Shown here: positions 21,490 to 33,700 of the stretch, piece after piece
How the letters are laid out: each line of letters opens with the position of its first letter
Numbering within the stretch: position 1 is the first letter of the stretch
Assembly (NCBI GenBank): GCA_036924085.1
Contig: JAVGWX010000019.1
Coordinates: 3,732,641 to 3,796,640, forward strand
DNA length: 64,000 bases
Direction of reading: 5' to 3'
Source of the DNA: Ariolimax columbianus
Lineage: Eukaryota > Mollusca > Gastropoda > Stylommatophora > Arionidae
The notes under the pieces: generated by a model
What the model saw: only the letters and a program-made list of their open reading frames with translations
Database searches by the model: none
Told to the model about the DNA's origin: nothing
Program-made: the position numbers and the translations under genes

Positions 21490-21792
21490 GACTTGCTTTT
21501 GAGGTTACAGTGGTACTACTCTATCCATCCCCGGTACTAACGGCTGGACCAGCCTAAGGTGGAACGTGTTGCTTGTGAGTTTACAGTGGGGCTACTCTAT
21601 CCACCCCCGATACTAACGGGAGGTCCAGTCAAAGGTAAAACGTGTTGCTTGGGAGTTTGCAGTGGTGCTACTCTATCCACCCCCGATGCTAACGGGAGGC
21701 CCAGCCAAAGGTGAAACGTGATGCTTGTGAGGTTACAGTGGTACTACTCTATCATCCCCGGTACTAACGGGAGGCCCAGCCAAAGGTGGAAT
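21490..21792. repeat. 76-bp tandem repeat, 4 copies
   Basis: Units share TTACAGTGGTACTACTCTAT, CCCCGGTACTAACGGGAGG and CCCAGCCAAAGGTGGAACGT; TTACAG/TTGCAG starts at 21505, 21581, 21658 and 21733. The last unit runs into family D. Confidence 0.9.
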
Positions 21793-21794
21793 AT

Positions 21795-22080
21795 ATAGCC
21801 TACCCGACAGTGAGCCGGCTTGCTAAAACTGGAATTACACCGCACCAGTGTTCCGAAATCACGGACGGTGAGAAAAACATGCGGTGTGGTTCGTCCTGGT
21901 ACGACTGTTCCTCCAGTCGACCTACCTGTAAATTGGTACCTGACGTATGTGTTAGGATGGTATAGACAGCAATGAGGGGAACTGGCCACCCCACCTCACA
22001 TCGGCTGCGACTTAGTTCACGAAGAGTTATCATCATCCCCGACGGCAGTTGTTGCCATGGGACTCACCTGACCTTGTTAC
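21795..22080 (+). repeat. Dispersed family D, copy 1
   Basis: Matches 38680-38945 across about 270 bases: GGCTTGCTAAAACTGG, GAAATCACGGACGGTGAGA, CGACTGTTCCTCCAGTCGAC, GTACCTGACGTATGTGTTAG, AACTGGCCACC, GACGGCAGTTGTTGCCATGG. No tRNA-like boxes, no terminal inverted repeats and no credible ORF. Nature unknown. Confidence 0.7.
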
Positions 22081-22829
22081 CAGCCAACGGATTGGTCGTG
22101 ACAGAAGGAGGGACACGTAGATCATTCATGGGTGAGAAACAGCCAGCATCTTCACGGGTGTAGGGCGGTCGTCCTAACTGTATCATTCCGTGCGAGTTAA
22201 TGCAGTATCATCACACGAGTTGTTGCTTGGTGTAGAGGAATATAACTACTATAGCCTTCACGGTATCTCGTAAAAGGCTGCAAAACAGGGTTGTGCATAG
22301 CGCTAGCAGCCCCATTACTAGAAACCAAAATGATTAAACCGCCACTACAAATTATGGGACACAGGATGGCTATAGAACAGGTCAACTTAGTGCCGGCCTT
22401 ATGCGTCGCCAGCAGCTAAAAGTTCAGCCATCATTGTTGTATTATTGCGCCTTTTTTAGCACAAAATTTACACTTTTTCCGTTGCATTTATTTTTAAATG
22501 AGAGCAAAAATGCAATGTATCCCCATGCCAACGTAAGAAAGGCAACATTTAAATCAGAAGTTAAACAACATATTGTCCCAGTTTTTTATTATGGTAATGG
22601 CGCTTAGGGCGTCAGACAGACTTTACAGAAGATTTGTTTGTACAACAGACAAACGGCACCCTGTCGTTCATAGGGGCTTTTGGTTATAAAAACGTGGCAG
22701 TCAAGCCAGTGACACATGGAAGGACACATAGCATCTAACCTCTGGAACAGAGGTTGGTGGGGGTTCTTCAATGAGTGACTGAATCGTGGTAGTTTACACA
22801 ATCAGACGAGTGTCACTGATGAATTTAGA
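22081..22829. other. Unassigned unique sequence
   Basis: Short frames of up to 68 codons only; nothing recognised. Confidence 0.5.
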
Positions 22830-23140
22830 CAGTTGTTTACTCTGTCCAGTCTTAGTCGACCTGTGCGCCTACAGTTATCAGGGCAAGTCCCAGCTGTGGT
22901 ATGAGCTGAGTGTAGCCGGGAGGGGGATTTCCTGCTCAGCTGGCTAGGCTCGAGTATGTTATAACCATGCTGCGCTGGTACAAGTGCGGCGTAGGGTGGT
23001 AAACCGATGTGCGAGTCCATTTTAATGGACTCAAACACTAGAGCAAATTAGATTGTTAGGCGCCATATATCTCCTCTTAGCAAACCACCTACCCATGGCC
23101 GGTATTATCACATATCACATAGTCGCCTCTTACGGCACGC
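22830..23140 (-). mobile_element. Dispersed family E, copy 1
   Basis: On the plus strand, GTATGAGCTGAGTGTAGCCG, GATTTCCTGC, CTGGCTAGGCTCGAGTATG, GTAAACCGATGTGCGAGTCC and ACTCAAACACTAG match the reverse complement of 48595-48845. The other copy has a plausible tRNA-like head, so this may be a SINE lying on the minus strand with a decayed head. Confidence 0.65.
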
Positions 23141-23310
23141 GCTCTGTGGGGCAGTGGTGCTATTCTTGTCCTTGTCACACAGTTAGTCGCCTCTTACGGC
23201 ACGCGCTCTGTAGGGCAGTGGTGCTATTCTTGTCCTTGTCACACAGTTAGTCGCCTCTTACGGCACGCTCTCTGTGGGGCAGTGGTGCTATTCTTGCCTT
23301 TGCCATAATT
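23121..23310. repeat. 64-bp tandem repeat, 3 copies
   Basis: AGTCGCCTCTTACGGCACGC begins at 23121, 23185 and 23249; units are nearly identical. Confidence 0.92.
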
Positions 23311-23496
23311 ACTAACCCTGGCATACCACGCTGTAAAATTATCTTCTTAACTGGCAATCCGGGAACAGTCCTATATCATTTGAACAGCAGTTCGTTGGCT
23401 CAGGCCACATGTGTGTCGTGGGGAATCAGGCATTGGAAGCTTGAACATGTCTGTTCCGTTTGGTTTTGTACTATCCTAATGTCACAAATGCTGATC

Positions 23497-23517
23497 CGCC
23501 CCTGCTGATCAGGGGCG
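23497..23517. other. Perfect 8-bp-stem hairpin
   Basis: CGCCCCTG, a 5-base loop, then CAGGGGCG. No run of T follows, and no RNA gene context is visible. The rest of 23311-24287 is unassigned. Confidence 0.6.
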
Positions 23518-24287
23518 TGGTAGTTGTCGTTTGATTGGTCCTGTCCCCTTCTGACAGACTGGATATGTAAAGGTAAACGATCTCCCCGCCCATGTTTGCC
23601 AATCTGCCATCTTATGCCACAATATGCTACAATCTGACTACAGCCACTGAAGTATGCTTCGATCTCTGGTATCTAATTTGCTAATTTCAGTCCTCGGGTG
23701 CGGCAGTTTACTCTTGTGAGCTTGGAGTACAGAACATACTTCTGTGCAGATGACTACCTGATTGGTAGTAGCAATACAATCCTGACCATGGAAAAGTGGA
23801 TCTGTGCTGTAGAGAGTCAACAAGGATTGTCCAATTTGTTTGCATAACAAACAATTAACCGTCCTCATGACCTGCTGACCGTCTCTCAAATGACTCGCCT
23901 TGAAGTACGAATGTTTCCCCGAATAGGGCCAATGTTTTCTTTTCGAAGGTCGTGGCAGAACACTAATAACGGCCATGATGATGCTTGCGAACCTTATTTG
24001 TGTTTTAAAAACAATCATTGTCAAAATCAAATTCCACTGCAATAGAAGGATTCAAGATTGTCAATAAGCTGGCTAGAGCAAATATACATGTTGTGTTGGA
24101 CCTGTGCTTCAATAGTTCTAGCAACCAATATAATAAAACTTACGTTTCTTTGGCATTGTTGGAATGAACATGTACCAGGTGCACCTATCTTTACGCTCTA
24201 TTGTTAGCACGTCTTCATCAGACTTGCCCTCGGGGAGTTAATAGCAGCGCCACTATAGTCTTAAATCATGCCGTGTACAACTAGATT

Positions 24288-24650
24288 TTCTTCTTTTTCT
24301 TCCTCGTTCGTCTTCAGACCTCCACTTCAGTGACTCTAATGAAGGCAGAAGTCGCTTGAGGCTATGTGCAATTCCGTACAGCTTCTCGTGGAAGGACACT
24401 GGCTGTTGCCAAATACTACTTCTTTTGTCGGTATACAGTGACAGGACTGCAACATATAATGTGCCATCATGTGGGCTGTGCGCAATCGCAAAGTTCCGTA
24501 GTGCCAATCTTGAACTTATAGTACAGATGACATCTCAGTCTACTGTGTCCTGTGCTTAGCCGGAGAATGATCACCTGGTCTCGTCTGGAGAGTTGATGGT
24601 AGGCATGATTTTTTATGTGGCCAGGTAGTCTTGTTTTCCTTTTTGCACTG
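24288..24650 (-). pseudogene. RNase H-bearing LINE, 3' end, copy 2 (family C)
   Basis: Minus-strand frame reads GHIKNHAYHQLSRRDQVIIL, RLSTGHSRLRCHLYYKFKIG, TTELCDCAQ, matching the family C C-terminus (QLNRREQVVVFRLRTGHNRLRYHL). The remainder lies in shifted frames. The 3' end reads GACGAACGAGGAAGAAAAAG, giving the GAA-rich tail at 24288-24306. More diverged than the other copies. Confidence 0.7.
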
Positions 24651-25394
24651 TATTTTGCCAAGATGACTGCTTTTGTCCAACTATATTATATCTGGCATTC
24701 CGGGATGTTTCTTTTTGACACATCGCTGGAGAGGCTCTCCTCCCTTCAGCAAATGACCATCAGACTAGCACACGGGGAATATATATTATCTATCGTAGAT
24801 GTGATTTGTTGGGTGCATTCATGTATGTTGTTCTGTGTCACAGACGAAGACTTTGCTGATGTAACGTAGATTGTGCTGTGTTTTATTTGGACATCGATAT
24901 CTGAGGAATGACATTTATATTTGGTTATCAAGCTTTGACAATTATTTCCTCCATAACCCCACGTTATTTTATATCAAGACCGCCACAACAAGGGTGTGCA
25001 TACAGCTAGTTATCTCACCCAGTAACAGATGACTGTTAAGACCACTACAGCAAGTACTCGGTTATAGGCTTAATCTAAAGAAGCAAACTTTAATCATAAC
25101 TTTAATCTTACATTTGACAAGCAACATCTAAACAAACATAAATAAAGATTACATTTGTTTTAAAGGATTTTGATTTCATGTTTTCTCGTGTATCTTGTTT
25201 GCAAATAATCCCTATTGTGTCTCTTGTCTCCGCTTCTAGCCTCAACTCTTGATAATTGCTTGCTATTGTGATCGGTGACGGCTCAAGTGTTGGCTTTGCT
25301 CATTAGTGTTGGTAGTAAGAGTGTTGAGTTATATGCAGGCGCATTTGGTTTCCTAGATTTGGGACAATGTCATTATACGACTGCTCATAGACTG
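24651..25394. other. Unassigned AT-rich sequence
   Basis: Nothing recognised. Confidence 0.5.
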
Positions 25395-25600
25395 AAGTTC
25401 CTGTTCTTCTGTGTCGTCTCCTTCTTCTTATTCTCATCCGCTTCTTTCTTCTAGCTTTTATTCTTCTTCTTCTTTCGCCTTTTCTTCTTCTGCGTCTTTA
25501 TCTTCTCCTTCTTCTTTGTGTTCTTCTTCTTTCTTTGTCTTCTTCTTCTTCTTCTTCGCCTTCTTCTAGCTCGTATTCTTCTTCTTCTTCTTCTTCGATG
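25395..25600. repeat. (CTT)n-rich microsatellite
   Basis: Imperfect CTT/TTC repeats. It directly precedes a decayed family A copy in inverted orientation, so it may be that element's expanded GAA tail. Confidence 0.85.
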
Positions 25601-25604
25601 CTCG

Positions 25605-25780
25605 TCCTGAGCAGGACGCTGTAACCTTGCGTCATAGTATAAGCAAGGCTGTGGTATCTACATCTTTCGGTCCCGTACTTTTGGACTGGGATTGGCTTAT
25701 CACTTCAGTCCATATTTTATCAGCCAGCCTGAATTGGTGCAGCTTGTATCCAGGGCCGACACTTTAACGCGGAACAGATT
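25605..25780 (-). mobile_element. Decayed family A element
   Basis: CGTCATAGTATAAGCAAGGC, GTGGTATCTACATCTTTCGG and the TCAGCCAGCCTGAATTGGTG segment align loosely with inverted family A (GTCGTAGTTTACAGCTTGAC, GCGGTATTTGCACCTTTCGG). Confidence 0.5.
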
Positions 25781-25924
25781 CTTGGGCATCTATGATAAAC
25801 TGACCGCCATGTAGGCAGCCACTTATGAGTTGCTGGCCGATGTCAGCTGATTCACTTCTCTGCCTTCGGACCTGTTTTCTGGTTCTCAGCGCAAAGGAAT
25901 GTTTGCAGTAACCATAACGTCTGT

Positions 25925-28160
25925 TCGCAGCTACCAAAACAGATGTTTGTGGATTTGAAAATAAATTCTTGTAGCCTTCAAGAGAGATGTTTGTAGCCAA
26001 AAAGATTGGAAGTGTGTAGTCACCAAAAGAGATGCCTGACGGATGCCTATAGCTACCATAGGGGATGCATGTAGCCACCATATAGAATGGCTGTAGCTAC
26101 ATAAGGAATCTATGTAGCCACAATATGGGATGTCGGCAACTACCATAAACAATCCATGTAGCTACCATATGGGATACCTGTAGCCACCATAATGAATCTA
26201 TGTAACCACCGTATGGGATGTCTGTAGCCACTATAAAGAATCCATGTAGTCACCACATGTGATGTATGTAGCCTCCATAAGGAATCCATGTAGCCACTAT
26301 ATGGGATATTTTGTAGCCACCATAAGGCATCCATATAGCCACCAATGGGATATGCGTAGCCACCATAAGGAATCCATGTAGCCACCATCTGGCATGTATA
26401 GCCACCATAAGGAATCTTTTTAGCCACCACATGTGATGTATGCAGCCACCATAAGGAATCTATGTAGCCACCACATGTGATGTATGCGGCCCCCATAAGG
26501 AATCTATGTAGCCACAATATGTGATGTATGCAGCCACCATAAGGAATCTATGTAGCCACCATATGGCATGTATGCAGCCACCACAAGGAATCTATGTAGC
26601 CACCACAGGTGATGTATGCAGCCACCATAAGGAATCTATGTAGTCACAACATGTGATGTATGCAGCCACCATAAGGAATATATATAGCCACCAATAGGAT
26701 ATGCGTAGCCACCATAAGGAATCTATGTAGCCACCATATGGCATGAATGCAGTCACAAAAAGGAATTTATGTAGCCACCATATGGCATGTATGCAGTCAC
26801 GATAAGGAATCTATGTAGCCACCATATGGCATGCATGCAGTCACCATAAGGAATCTATGTAGCCACCATATGGCATGCATGCAGTCACCATAATGAATCT
26901 ATGTAGCCACCATATGGCATGTATGCAGTCACCATACGGAATCTATGTAGCCACAACATGTGATGTATGCAGCAACCATAAGGAATCCATGTAGCCACCA
27001 TATGGCATGTATGCAGTCACCATAAGGAATCTATGTAGTTACCAAAGGGAATGTTAGTAGCCACCGTATACGATTTATGTAGCCAACACGAGGGATGTTT
27101 GTAACTTCCAAAATAGATATGTGTAGGTAACATAATTGATGTTTGCAATAACCAGATGGAATTTCAGTATCTACCAAATGGAATGTTTGTATTTTTCAAT
27201 AATTACGTATGCAGCTACAGAAAAATATATTTGATGTTTGCAGCCGTAGCCGTAGCTGTCAATGTAGCAAGCAAAATGGCTATCCGTAGCGACATGGATG
27301 ATGTTTGTAACTAACAGAATGGATGTTTCTAACCACCAGAATGGGTGTTTGTAGCGAAAAGAAAGAATGTATGTAGCGACCAGAATAAATGTATGTAGCG
27401 ACTAGTATGGTTATGTGCTACCACTACACGTGATGTATGTAGTCACGAAAAGTGATGCATGTAGCCTCCAGAATGGATATGTGCTACCACGGCAACTAAT
27501 GTATGTAGCCTTCAAAATGGCGGTGTGCTGCCACGACAAGTGATGTATGTAGCCTTAAGAATGTTTGTACGTAACCACCAGAATAGATATATGTAGCAAC
27601 CAGAATGGTCGTGTGCTACGACCACAATTGATGCATATTGCTACCAGGATGGGTGTATGCTGCCACCACAACTCATGCATGTAACCAACAGAATGGATGT
27701 GCTGCCACGTCAAGGGAAGCATGTAGCCACCACAATAGGTGTATGTAGTCACCAGAATGGTTGTGGGCTACCACCACAATGGATATATGTAGCATCATAA
27801 ACGTATTTCCATCAAATATGATGTTTTAATCCACAAGATTAGATGCTAGTAGCGTTTTGAATGGACATAAGCAAAAGATTATGTTTTTCGCTTCAACAAT
27901 AATTTTTTGTAGCTTCCGGAGAGGAGGAAGGGCTTTTGTAGCAATTTAAACTAATGAATGTAGCCATTACAAAGGATTTGTAGCCACCAGAAGGGAAGTT
28001 TATAGCTAATGTAACTACGGCACTGGATACTTGCAGCCACTAGAACTAATGAATACACCACCACGATGAATGGTTGTAGCCACTAGAACAGATGAATGTA
28101 GCCACCAGAACCGATGTTTGTAGCCAATAGGACTAATGAATGTAGCCATAAAAATGGATG
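25925..28160. repeat. 2.2-kb array of a 22-bp unit, dimerised to 44 bp
   Basis: Monomer ACCATAAGGAATCTATGTAG plus CC, alternating with ACCATATGGCATGTATGCAG plus TC between about 26.1 and 27.0 kb; the dimer period is 44 bp (26821 to 26865). Beyond 27.05 kb units decay to GTAGCCACCAGAATGGATGT forms. Minus-strand ORFs (to 125 codons, Trp/Tyr/Gly-rich) are repeat artefacts. Confidence 0.95.
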
Positions 28161-28164
28161 GTTG

Positions 28165-29830
28165 TAGCTTTGTTTAACTTATAAGTAAACTACAAGAACG
28201 TACTCGAGTAGCTACTTGAACTTATAAGTAAACTACAAGAACGGACTCGAGTAGCTACTTGAACTTTTAAGTAAACTACAAGAACGTACTAGAGTAGCTA
28301 CTTGAACTTATAAGTAAACTACAAGAACGTACTCGAGTAGCTACTTAAACTTATAAGTAAACTACAAGAACGTACTCGAGTAGCTACTTGAACTTATAAG
28401 TAAACTACAAGAACGGACTCGAGTAGCTACTTGAACATATAAGTAAACTACAAGAACGAACTCGAGTAGCTACTTGAACTTATAAGTAAACTACAAGAAC
28501 GGACTTAAGAAGCTACTTGAACTTATAAGTAAACTACAAGAACGGACTCAAGTAGCTACTTGAACTTATAAGTAAACTACAAGAACGGATTCGAGTAGGC
28601 ACTTGAACTTATAAGTAAACTACAAGAACGGATTCGAGTAGTTACTTGAACGTATAAGTAAACTACAAGAACGGATTCGATTAGCTACTTGAACTTATAA
28701 GTAAACTACAAGAACGGATTCGAGTAGGCACTTGAACTTATAAGTAAACTACAAGAACGGATTCGAGTAGTTACTTGAACGTATACGTAAACTACAAGAA
28801 CGGATTCGAGTAGCTACTTGAACTTATAAGTAAACTACAAGAACGGACTCGAGTAGCTACTTGAACTTATAAGTAAACTACAAGAACGGACTCGAGTAGC
28901 TACTTGAACTTATAAGTAAACTACAAGAACGGACTCAAGTAGCTACTTGAACTTATAAGTAAACTACAAGAACGGATTCGAGTAGGCACTTGAACTTATA
29001 AGTAAACTACAAGAACGGATTCGAGTAGTTACTTGAACGTATAAGTAAACTACAAGAACGGATTCGATTAGCTACTTGAACTTATAAGTAAACTACAAGA
29101 ACGGATTCGAGTAGGCACTTGAACTTCTAAGTAAACTACAAGAACGGATTCGAGTAGTTACTTGAACGTATACGTAAACTACAAGAACGGATTCGAGTAG
29201 CTACTTGAACTTATAAGTAAACTACAAGAACGGACTCGAGTAGCTACTTGAACTTATAAGTAAACTACAAGAACGGACTCGAGTAGCTACTTGAACTTAT
29301 AAGTAAACTACAAGAACGGATTCGAGCAGTTACTTAAACGTATAAGTAAACTACAAGAACGGATTCGAGTAGCTACTTGAACGTATAAGTAAACTACAAG
29401 AACGGATTTGAGTAGCTACTTGAACTTATAAGTAAACTACAAGAACGGACTCGAGTAGCTACTTGAACTTATAAGTAAACTACAAGAACGGACTCGAGTA
29501 GCTACTTGAACTTATAAGTAAACTACAAGAACGGACTCGAGTAGCTACTTGAACTTATAAGTAAACTACAAGAACGGATTCGAGTAGTTACTTAAACGTA
29601 TAAGTAAACTACAAGAACGGATTCGAGTAGCTACTTGAACGTATAAGTAAACTACAAGAACGGATTTGAGTAGCTACTTGAACTTATAAGTAAACTACAA
29701 GAACGGATTTGAGTAGGCACTTGAACTTATAAGTAAACTACAAGAACGGATTTGAGTAGGCACTTGAACTTATACGTAAACTACAAGATCGGACTCGAGT
29801 AGCTACCTGAACTTATGAGTAAACCACTAG
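28165..29830. repeat. 43-bp palindrome-rich array, about 38 copies
   Basis: Unit CTTATAAGTAAACTACAAGA, ACGGACTCGAGTAGCTACTT, GAA. Each consensus unit contains three perfect palindromes: ACTTATAAGT, ACTCGAGT and AGTAGCTACT, the last two overlapping. Higher-order duplications are visible: the GATTCGATTAG variant recurs 387 bp (9 units) apart at 28674 and 29061, and the TTACTTAAACG variant 258 bp (6 units) apart. Confidence 0.97.
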
Positions 29831-30119
29831 AAGCGGCATGTGTAGACTCCTGAATGATTAATTGTCATTATGAATAATTACGTAAGTCTCGAAAATGACT
29901 GTTGATGTTTGTATGTGTGTCGCATGACTCATAGCTTTGTGAGTTATTGCTGGGATTGGTGTTTTGTTCATAAAAAGCTTATCTGCTGTTAATGTTCGTT
30001 TTTCCCCAGGACTCGGAATCAGCTAAATCTGATCTGTAGCTGTGTGGCCACTGAGAGAGATTACTGTAGATTTGAAATTGTCTTCAGCCATGAAAATGAC
30101 TTTAGGCCTGGCAATTAAT

Positions 30120-30510
30120 GTAGCCGAGTGCTTTCAGCCTTGAGAGTGGTTCTAGTTCTCAAAATGAATGTATCCTTGGAAAAGGCAACCCCTGTGAATG
30201 ACAGTTCTCCATAGATTATTGGTTCCATCGAAATGAATATAACCACAAGAAATGACTCTAACGCTGAAATAATGTTAAACCCGAGAATGACTGTAAGTCT
30301 GAAAATGAGTTTAACCCTGAAAATAAATGTAGCTATTAGAATGACTGTAGATCTGAGAATGATTATAGCCCTTAAAAGGGCTGTAGTCCTGGTAACAATT
30401 GTAGCCATTGGAGTGAATGCAGCCCAGAAAGTAATTGTAGCCAAGAAAGTAATTGTAGCCATGTTAGTGGATGCTGTTCCACAAATGATTGTATTAAGTG
30501 AGTGTGCATT
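30120..30510. repeat. Degenerate tandem sequence of roughly 20-30 bp
   Basis: Scattered phrases such as AAATGACTGTA, GAATGATTATAGCC and AAGTAATTGTAGCC suggest a decayed array. A 260-codon minus-strand ORF and a 135-codon plus-strand ORF cross it, without domains. 29831-30119 is unassigned. Confidence 0.5.
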
Positions 30511-30639
30511 GAGACAGAAAGACCTACAACTTTTGGACTGTGTCACTTTGAACGTTGATGGCTCTCTTGAGGTTTCACCTCGCGTTACCTTGAAGTGGTA
30601 CCTGTTAGACTGTGAGCCATACCAACTTATGTACATTTG

Positions 30640-31112
30640 ATAATGGTTACATCCATGATAGCGGATGTAACCATGAAAGTGGATGGATCCATTAAAACGG
30701 ATGTATCCATAACAGTGGTTGTATCCGTGAAAGTAGATGTATCCATAAACGTGGATGCATCCATGAAAGCGGATGTAATTGTTAACGCGGATGTATTCAT
30801 AAAAGTTGTATCTATGAAATTGGATGCATCTATGAAATTGAATGTATCTACGAAAGCGGATGTATCCATGGAAGAGCATGAATCCATGGAAGTGCATGCA
30901 TCCATTAAAGTTGCTGTCTCCATGAAAGTGGATGTATCCATGAAAGTGGATGTATCCATAAAAGCCGATGAATCAATGAAAGCGGATGTATCCATGAAAA
31001 TTACTATATATGTGAAAGAAGATCTATCCACTAAAACAACCACTTCCATAAAAACGATTGCATCTTTCAAGACGCTTGAATCCATCAGATTGGTTGTTAC
31101 TGTCACCGTACT
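30640..31112. repeat. 18-bp tandem array (GGATGTATCCATGAAAGT)
   Basis: About 26 units. The 18-bp period keeps both strands open: 162 codons on plus (VDVSMK repeats) and 159 on minus (TFMDTS repeats). Both are best read as artefacts, since neither has flanking coding sequence. 31113-31490 is unassigned. Confidence 0.93.
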
Positions 31113-31493
31113 CCTTGCTCCATAACCATACGATATACAAACGTTACATTTGAGATGTAGATTCTTGTGTTCTTTGTATTGGATGTCATTTCTAGCACTT
31201 TCCCCTTACAATGGAGGCTCTTCTCGCCGTGTGTATACTCCTGTTGATATCTTTGTCTCTCCATTGTCTAATGGCTTTCCTTGTGTTACGCAAGGTATTT
31301 AGTCTTAATTCACTCCAAACAGAGGTCACTAGGTTCCCATCGAGCGTTATGTGGTATTTCATTTCGTGTTAAATGGAGGACAGGTCAATATAATTATATT
31401 TTAAGTACATAAAGAAAGGCAAATATCCCTGTAAAGAAGATTGTTATATTCAGTTTTGCGACAGGCTAGAACTGCGGCTATATTTATGGTTCT

Positions 31494-31650
31494 GGTTGAG
31501 GTTAGGGTTAGGATTAAGGTTAAATTTAGGGTTAAGTTTAGAGTTATGATTAGATTTAGGGTTAGGGTTAAGAGAATGTTTACGGTTTAGATTAGTGTTA
31601 TGGTTAGAGTTATGGTTAAGGATAGGTCCAGAGTTACGGTTAGGATTAGC
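31494..31650. repeat. Degenerate GTTAGG telomere-like tract
   Basis: GGTTAGGGTTAGGATTAAGG, TTTAGGGTTAAG and GATTTAGGGTTAGGGTTAAG punctuate about 155 bases with a 6-bp rhythm. The TTAGGG hexamer is the usual telomere repeat of most lophotrochozoans and vertebrates. Substitution load is high, so this would be an old interstitial tract or a chance G/T-rich minisatellite. 31653-32009 has nothing else I recognise. Confidence 0.6.
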
Positions 31651-32599
31651 ATAAGATAACATGGTTGTTTATTACATCGTCTGTCAGCATGGATAATATC
31701 ATTATGATGCAGAAACTGGATGCTACTCTCCTTATCATGGAACAAAGTTGACAGGTTCCAGAAATCCATTGCTGTGACGGACGGAATAAGCGACAGCAGA
31801 AGCAGAAATTCTCGTCTATTCTCGTGGAATGTTTGACACACCGAACATTTTTTTAAAAGTGGATTTATCTCGGACTTCACTACCTCAAATTCGATGCTAA
31901 AAATATATTTTTCTATTGTTTTGGGGTGAATTAAGACGCAAGTACCTTACGCAGTTCTCTAACAGTGCCCATAATGTAATATGTGTGGAATGCGTTCACC
32001 AAATCAATTTATGTTATAACTTAATACTGGTTTATAAGACTGCAGAATCTGTATACAACCAGTTTAATATATATTTCATTGCTCTAAAAGCTATGCGCAA
32101 CAAATCAATTCTTTAATGCATTAATTGTCGCTGCCTCCACTACTTCCTGTGGCAATGCATTTCAAGCATTCAACTTTCCTTGGTTAATTTGTAGCTATAC
32201 CTTCTTGTTCTTGTGGGTGGTTGTATTTTTTAACAACGTGTTACAGCCTAATGTATGCATTGCTCTGATCATCTTATAACATGTATTATCACCTCGATTT
32301 CTTCTAGTTTCTAGACACTGTAGGTCGGATTTTCTCTTTCCTCATAACTTTAATTCTGGAATCACACTATCAGCTTTGTCGCTCTTTTTTGTATCCTTTC
32401 CAGCATGTTTATATCCCCTCTATGATAAGGCCCCCACACTTGAACACAGTACTCCAATCTAGGTCTAACTAAAGCGTTATGCAGTTTGACTGTCACTTCC
32501 TTGCTCCTATGTTTAATATTTCTTTTTATCATACCTAACATTGGATTTGCTTTTTTTCACCGCTACCGGAACTTGCCCACTCACCTTTCCTGTATGATC

Positions 32600-33700
32600 T
32601 ATTATAACCCATAAATCCATTTCAGTTTCTGTCTTTCTAATAATGTTCTCTTCCATTCTGTAATTAGTTCCATGTTTGATCTACCCATGTGGATGACTGT
32701 ACATGTATCTACATTAAACTCCATTTGCCAGCTTACAGACCATTCACGAAGTTTATCTACATCCGACCTCAATATTTCAATGTCAGCTTTAGAGGAGACA
32801 CTTCTGCATAGTTTTGTGGCATCAGCAAATTTTGCAATCATGGATCCCATTTCAATGTTGAAATCGTGTACATTTATCAAGAAAAACATTAGTCCCAAAA
32901 CCGAGTCCTGTGGCACTCCACTTTTCACTTCACACCACACAGAGTACTACTCATATATGCCCACCATCTGCCTTCTTCCCGTTAACCAATTTTCAATCCA
33001 TTTGCAACTTCCGCACCTATTACATGTGATTTTAACTTTCGAAATAATCTTTGATAAAGTACTTTATTAAAGGCCTTTCCAAATACTAGATGAATAACAT
33101 CCACTGGCTCCCCTTATCTATCATTTTAGTAACCTCCTCCATGAACTCTAATAGATTTGTTAAGCATGATCTCCCTCTAGTAAACCCATGCAGACTATTT
33201 CTGATTAGATGGACCTTGTCTAAATGCATTACACTGTTTTCTTTGATTATTGACTCTAACAATTTACAGACTATGCTCGTTAAAATCACCGGTCTATAAT
33301 TCGCTGGATATGATTTGTTTGGCCTGTTTTGAAAAAGGGGATCACTCCTGCATCTTTCCAATCCCATGGAATAATCCCTTTTCAAGTGATTGAGAACATA
33401 ATATAGCCAATGGTTTAGCTAGTTGGTCTCTAATTTCAAACAGCAGTTTTGGATGAATACTATCTTCACGTGGACATTTATCCACTTTCAACCGCTCTAA
33501 TTATTTAAAAACCATTTCCTCTGTAATACAGATTGATATTAATCCCGCTGTATCCAGGTTTCTTTGAAACATATTTATATGATCTGGGATAAGTAGATTA
33601 GCTGCCTCCCTATTCTCACTTATTATTTTTCATGTCCTGTCTATGAAAGGACCTACTTTGTCTTTCGTTCTTTGTTTATTTATAACAGATACTTTTACTT
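32600..33700 (-). pseudogene. CR1-like reverse transcriptase domain
   Basis: Minus-strand frames give NYRPVILTSIVCKLLESIIK, HGFTRGRSCLTNLLEFMEEV, motif A as LVFGKAFNKVL (catalytic Asp of LDFAKAFDKV lost), motif B as KSGVPQDSVLGLMFF and motif C as AKFADATKLC (FADD to FADA), then WSVSWQMEFNVDTCTVIHMG. At least two frameshifts separate these pieces. Loss of both catalytic positions shows long neutral decay. The 59.7-kb copy retains FADD. Confidence 0.85.

Noticed and set aside
28165..29830. CRISPR-like regularity of a 43-bp unit with palindromes
   Set aside because: The repeats are head-to-tail with no unique spacers, in a eukaryotic context with no cas genes.
30115..30897. 260-codon minus-strand ORF
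   Set aside because: Crosses two unrelated tandem arrays plus a linker, has no domain, and overlaps equally open plus-strand frames.
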